The notes under the pieces: generated by a model
Seen by the model: the letters and a program-made list of their open reading frames with translations, nothing else
Database searches by the model: none
Told to the model about the DNA's origin: nothing
Virus record (IMG/VR): IMGVR_UViG_3300046558_000224
Span: 1 to 24,206 of that record
Source: a virus
DNA: 24,206 bases
Reading direction: 5' to 3' (one strand)
Program-made: the position numbers and the translations under genes
Shown here: piece after piece, positions 23,042-24,206 of the stretch
Numbering within the stretch: position 1 is the first letter of the stretch
Layout: every line of letters starts with the position of its first letter

Positions 23042-23278
23042 CTAAATTTTTAGATAATATGCTAAAATATTATGTTCAAGATTGACTCCAAAATATCCTA
23101 TAATTTTATTATCTAAATCAGAAATTATTTCATTTTCTAATTCAATAATTCCAAAAACAGTACCATTTGCGTAATGTTCTTTAGCATATTCAAATGTATA
23201 ATGGCCTAAAGGAACTTCTTCAATGCGAATAATTTTACTCTTCTTAAATTGTTTAAGCAAATTGTGGCTGATTTTCAT
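23042..23278 (-). CDS. 78-aa hypothetical protein overlapping the sigma gene
   Basis: The ATG at 23278 is chosen, with GAGGT eight bases upstream; a Met five codons earlier has no ribosome site. The 78-aa product (KISHNLLKQFKKSKIIRIEE, then HYTFEYAKEHYANGTVFGIIEL, EIISDLDNKIIGYFGVNLEHN) combines a short helix with strands. It overlaps the 3' end of the sigma factor gene by 26 nt, suggesting coupled translation. I do not recognise it; an anti-sigma or sigma partner is conceivable only from overlap. Confidence 0.6.
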   Translation of the reverse strand: MKISHNLLKQFKKSKIIRIEEVPLGHYTFEYAKEHYANGTVFGIIELENEIISDLDNKIIGYFGVNLEHNILAYYLKI

Positions 23279-23975
23279 TATTAAGTACCTCATAGTATTT
23301 TTTGGCTTTATTAATTGCTCTTCTATATATTCTTGATACTTGAACTTGAGATATACCTAACTTTTTAGCAATTTCTTTTTGGGTAACTTCAGCCATAGTA
23401 TAATAAAATATTTGCCTTTCTCTGCCATCTAATATTGAAAGTACTTCTTTAAGTTCTTCATTTTTAATAATTTTTTCTTCAAAATATGCATTTTCATCTG
23501 CTATAATATCTGATAAGTACATATCTCTATTATTACCATATGCTTTAACAGGTATTTCTGTACTTATTAATTTAATTTCTAATAATTCTAGAGCAATTCT
23601 AGAATCTGATAAGCTTAATTCAAATTCTTTATAAATATCTTGAACTGTAGGTAATTCTTCGCCATCTTGTATTCTTTTTGCAATTACTTTAGAAGCCTGT
23701 TTAGCTTTTCTTGGTACTTTTATAGAGCCATGATTTTCTCTTACAGAATTTATTATTTCTCCAGTAATAGCAGGAACGGCATAGGTAGAAAATTTAAATC
23801 CTGTTGAAGAATCAAAATTTTTACTGGCTTTCCAAAGACCAATCATACCCATCTGTTCCATATCTTCTCTGTCAATAACACCTACATCATTTATGTTACT
23901 AGAATTATTTAACATTCTACTTACTACAAAGAATACAAGTTTTTTATTACTTTCAAATAATTCATCTGGGCTCAA
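23253..23975 (-). CDS. sigma-70 family factor, SigF/SigG/SigB-like
   Basis: A 240-aa sigma factor starting at a TTG with AAAGGAGG eight bases upstream. Region 2 spans ~7-80: DREDMEQMGMIGLWKASKNFD, then FKFSTYAVPAITGEIINSVREN (the SigF/SigG-type 2.3-2.4 pattern STYAVP.I.GEI). Region 3 spans ~85-135 (IKVPRKAKQASKVIA, LPTVQDIYKEF). Region 4 spans ~175-228 (LDGRERQIFYYTMAEVTQKEIAKKLGISQVQVSRIYRRA). Region 1.1 is absent, as in this group. It probably directs phage late promoters or host sporulation-type promoters. A typical anti-sigma gene is not visible nearby. Confidence 0.9.
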   Translation of the reverse strand: MSPDELFESNKKLVFFVVSRMLNNSSNINDVGVIDREDMEQMGMIGLWKASKNFDSSTGFKFSTYAVPAITGEIINSVRENHGSIKVPRKAKQASKVIAKRIQDGEELPTVQDIYKEFELSLSDSRIALELLEIKLISTEIPVKAYGNNRDMYLSDIIADENAYFEEKIIKNEELKEVLSILDGRERQIFYYTMAEVTQKEIAKKLGISQVQVSRIYRRAINKAKKYYEVLNNENQPQFA

Positions 23976-24006
23976 TTAATATTCCTCCTTTATTAAAATC
24001 TTTTTA

Positions 24007-24051
24007 TTATTTAATTAGATTATAATATTTTAGGAATATCAATTTTTCCAA
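24007..24051 (-). CDS. possible 14-codon leader peptide before the sigma gene
   Basis: A TTG start at 24051 is preceded by AAGAGGTGA with good spacing. The frame encodes M-EKLIFLKYYNLIK and stops at TAA 24007, 31 nt before the sigma start. The ribosome site is strong for a non-coding stretch. It may be a leader peptide or a chance site in AT-rich DNA. Confidence 0.3.
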   Translation of the reverse strand: MEKLIFLKYYNLIK

Positions 24052-24139
24052 GGTTTCACCTCTTAATTTTTATGGCATTTTAATATTTTCTATTAATTTA
24101 ATTATATATATAATGAATAAATTAATATAAAAGTTTCAC

Positions 24140-24174
24140 TAAGTATTTACTTATGTCTACTTTTGTCATATAAT
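24140..24174 (+). promoter_or_regulatory. candidate rightward promoter with operator-like repeats
   Basis: TTTACT (24146-24151), a 17-nt spacer, and a perfect TATAAT (24169-24174) point right, out of the window. An inverted repeat TAAGTA-TT-TACTTA (24140-24153) overlaps the -35. The tandem 10-mers TACTTATGTC and TACTTTTGTC (24148-24157 / 24158-24167) fill the spacer. The rest of 23976-24206 is very AT-rich, with no gene other than the possible leader peptide. Confidence 0.45.
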
Positions 24175-24206
24175 ATTAATATAATTAATTTTATAATGAA
24201 TTTAAT

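Overview
The window is a very AT-rich (clearly below 35% G+C by eye, not computed) segment of a contractile-tailed (myovirus-type) phage or prophage of a low-G+C, probably endospore-forming Firmicute (Clostridia-like). The basis is gene content: packaging, capsid, sheath, tube, tape-measure and baseplate genes run in the order of the Bacillus PBSX/Xkd and Mu-like systems. Near-consensus AGGAGG ribosome sites and two sporulation-type regulators (a SigF/SigG-like sigma factor and a SpoIIID-like protein) point to a spore former. No integrase, repressor, tRNA, rRNA, IS or CRISPR array is visible, so I cannot say whether the phage is lytic or temperate.

Almost everything is transcribed leftward (minus strand), so the functional order runs from high to low coordinates. 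24206-23976: AT-rich intergenic region with a candidate rightward promoter and operator-like repeats. 23975-21496: leftward regulatory/nucleic-acid module: sigma factor (TTG start), several small unknown proteins, SpoIIID-like regulator, RNase HI. 21475-20983: the only plus-strand gene, a PC4-like ssDNA-binding protein, behind a ~270-nt leader that can fold into several nested stems; it shares a bidirectional terminator with RNase HI. 20930-20788: candidate leftward promoter overlapped by an inverted repeat, plus a terminator-like hairpin just before phoH. 20787-16677: PIN-PhoH ATPase, a 93-aa unknown, candidate small terminase, an 87-aa unknown, large terminase. 16543-12228: portal, MuF-type minor head protein, prohead protease fused to scaffold (with a strong internal start for scaffold alone), major capsid protein. 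12163-9737: head-tail connector and tail-completion genes. 9725-7555: sheath, tube and a tail assembly chaperone pair joined by a programmed -1 frameshift on eight A residues. 7423-1: tape measure, LysM/peptidoglycan-binding baseplate protein, hub, Mu gp45-like spike, gp25-like wedge, J-like protein, a further tail protein, and the first 17 codons of one more gene cut by the window edge.

The genes make a coherent virion assembly line. Intrinsic terminators lie inside it (after terL, after the capsid gene, after the chaperones, and before phoH), and three of the four leave no room for a new promoter downstream. They may set the stoichiometry of head and tail proteins, or need antitermination. 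The most interesting items are the frameshift chaperone, the nested scaffold start, the structured RNA leader of the PC4 gene, and the sporulation-like regulator pair.
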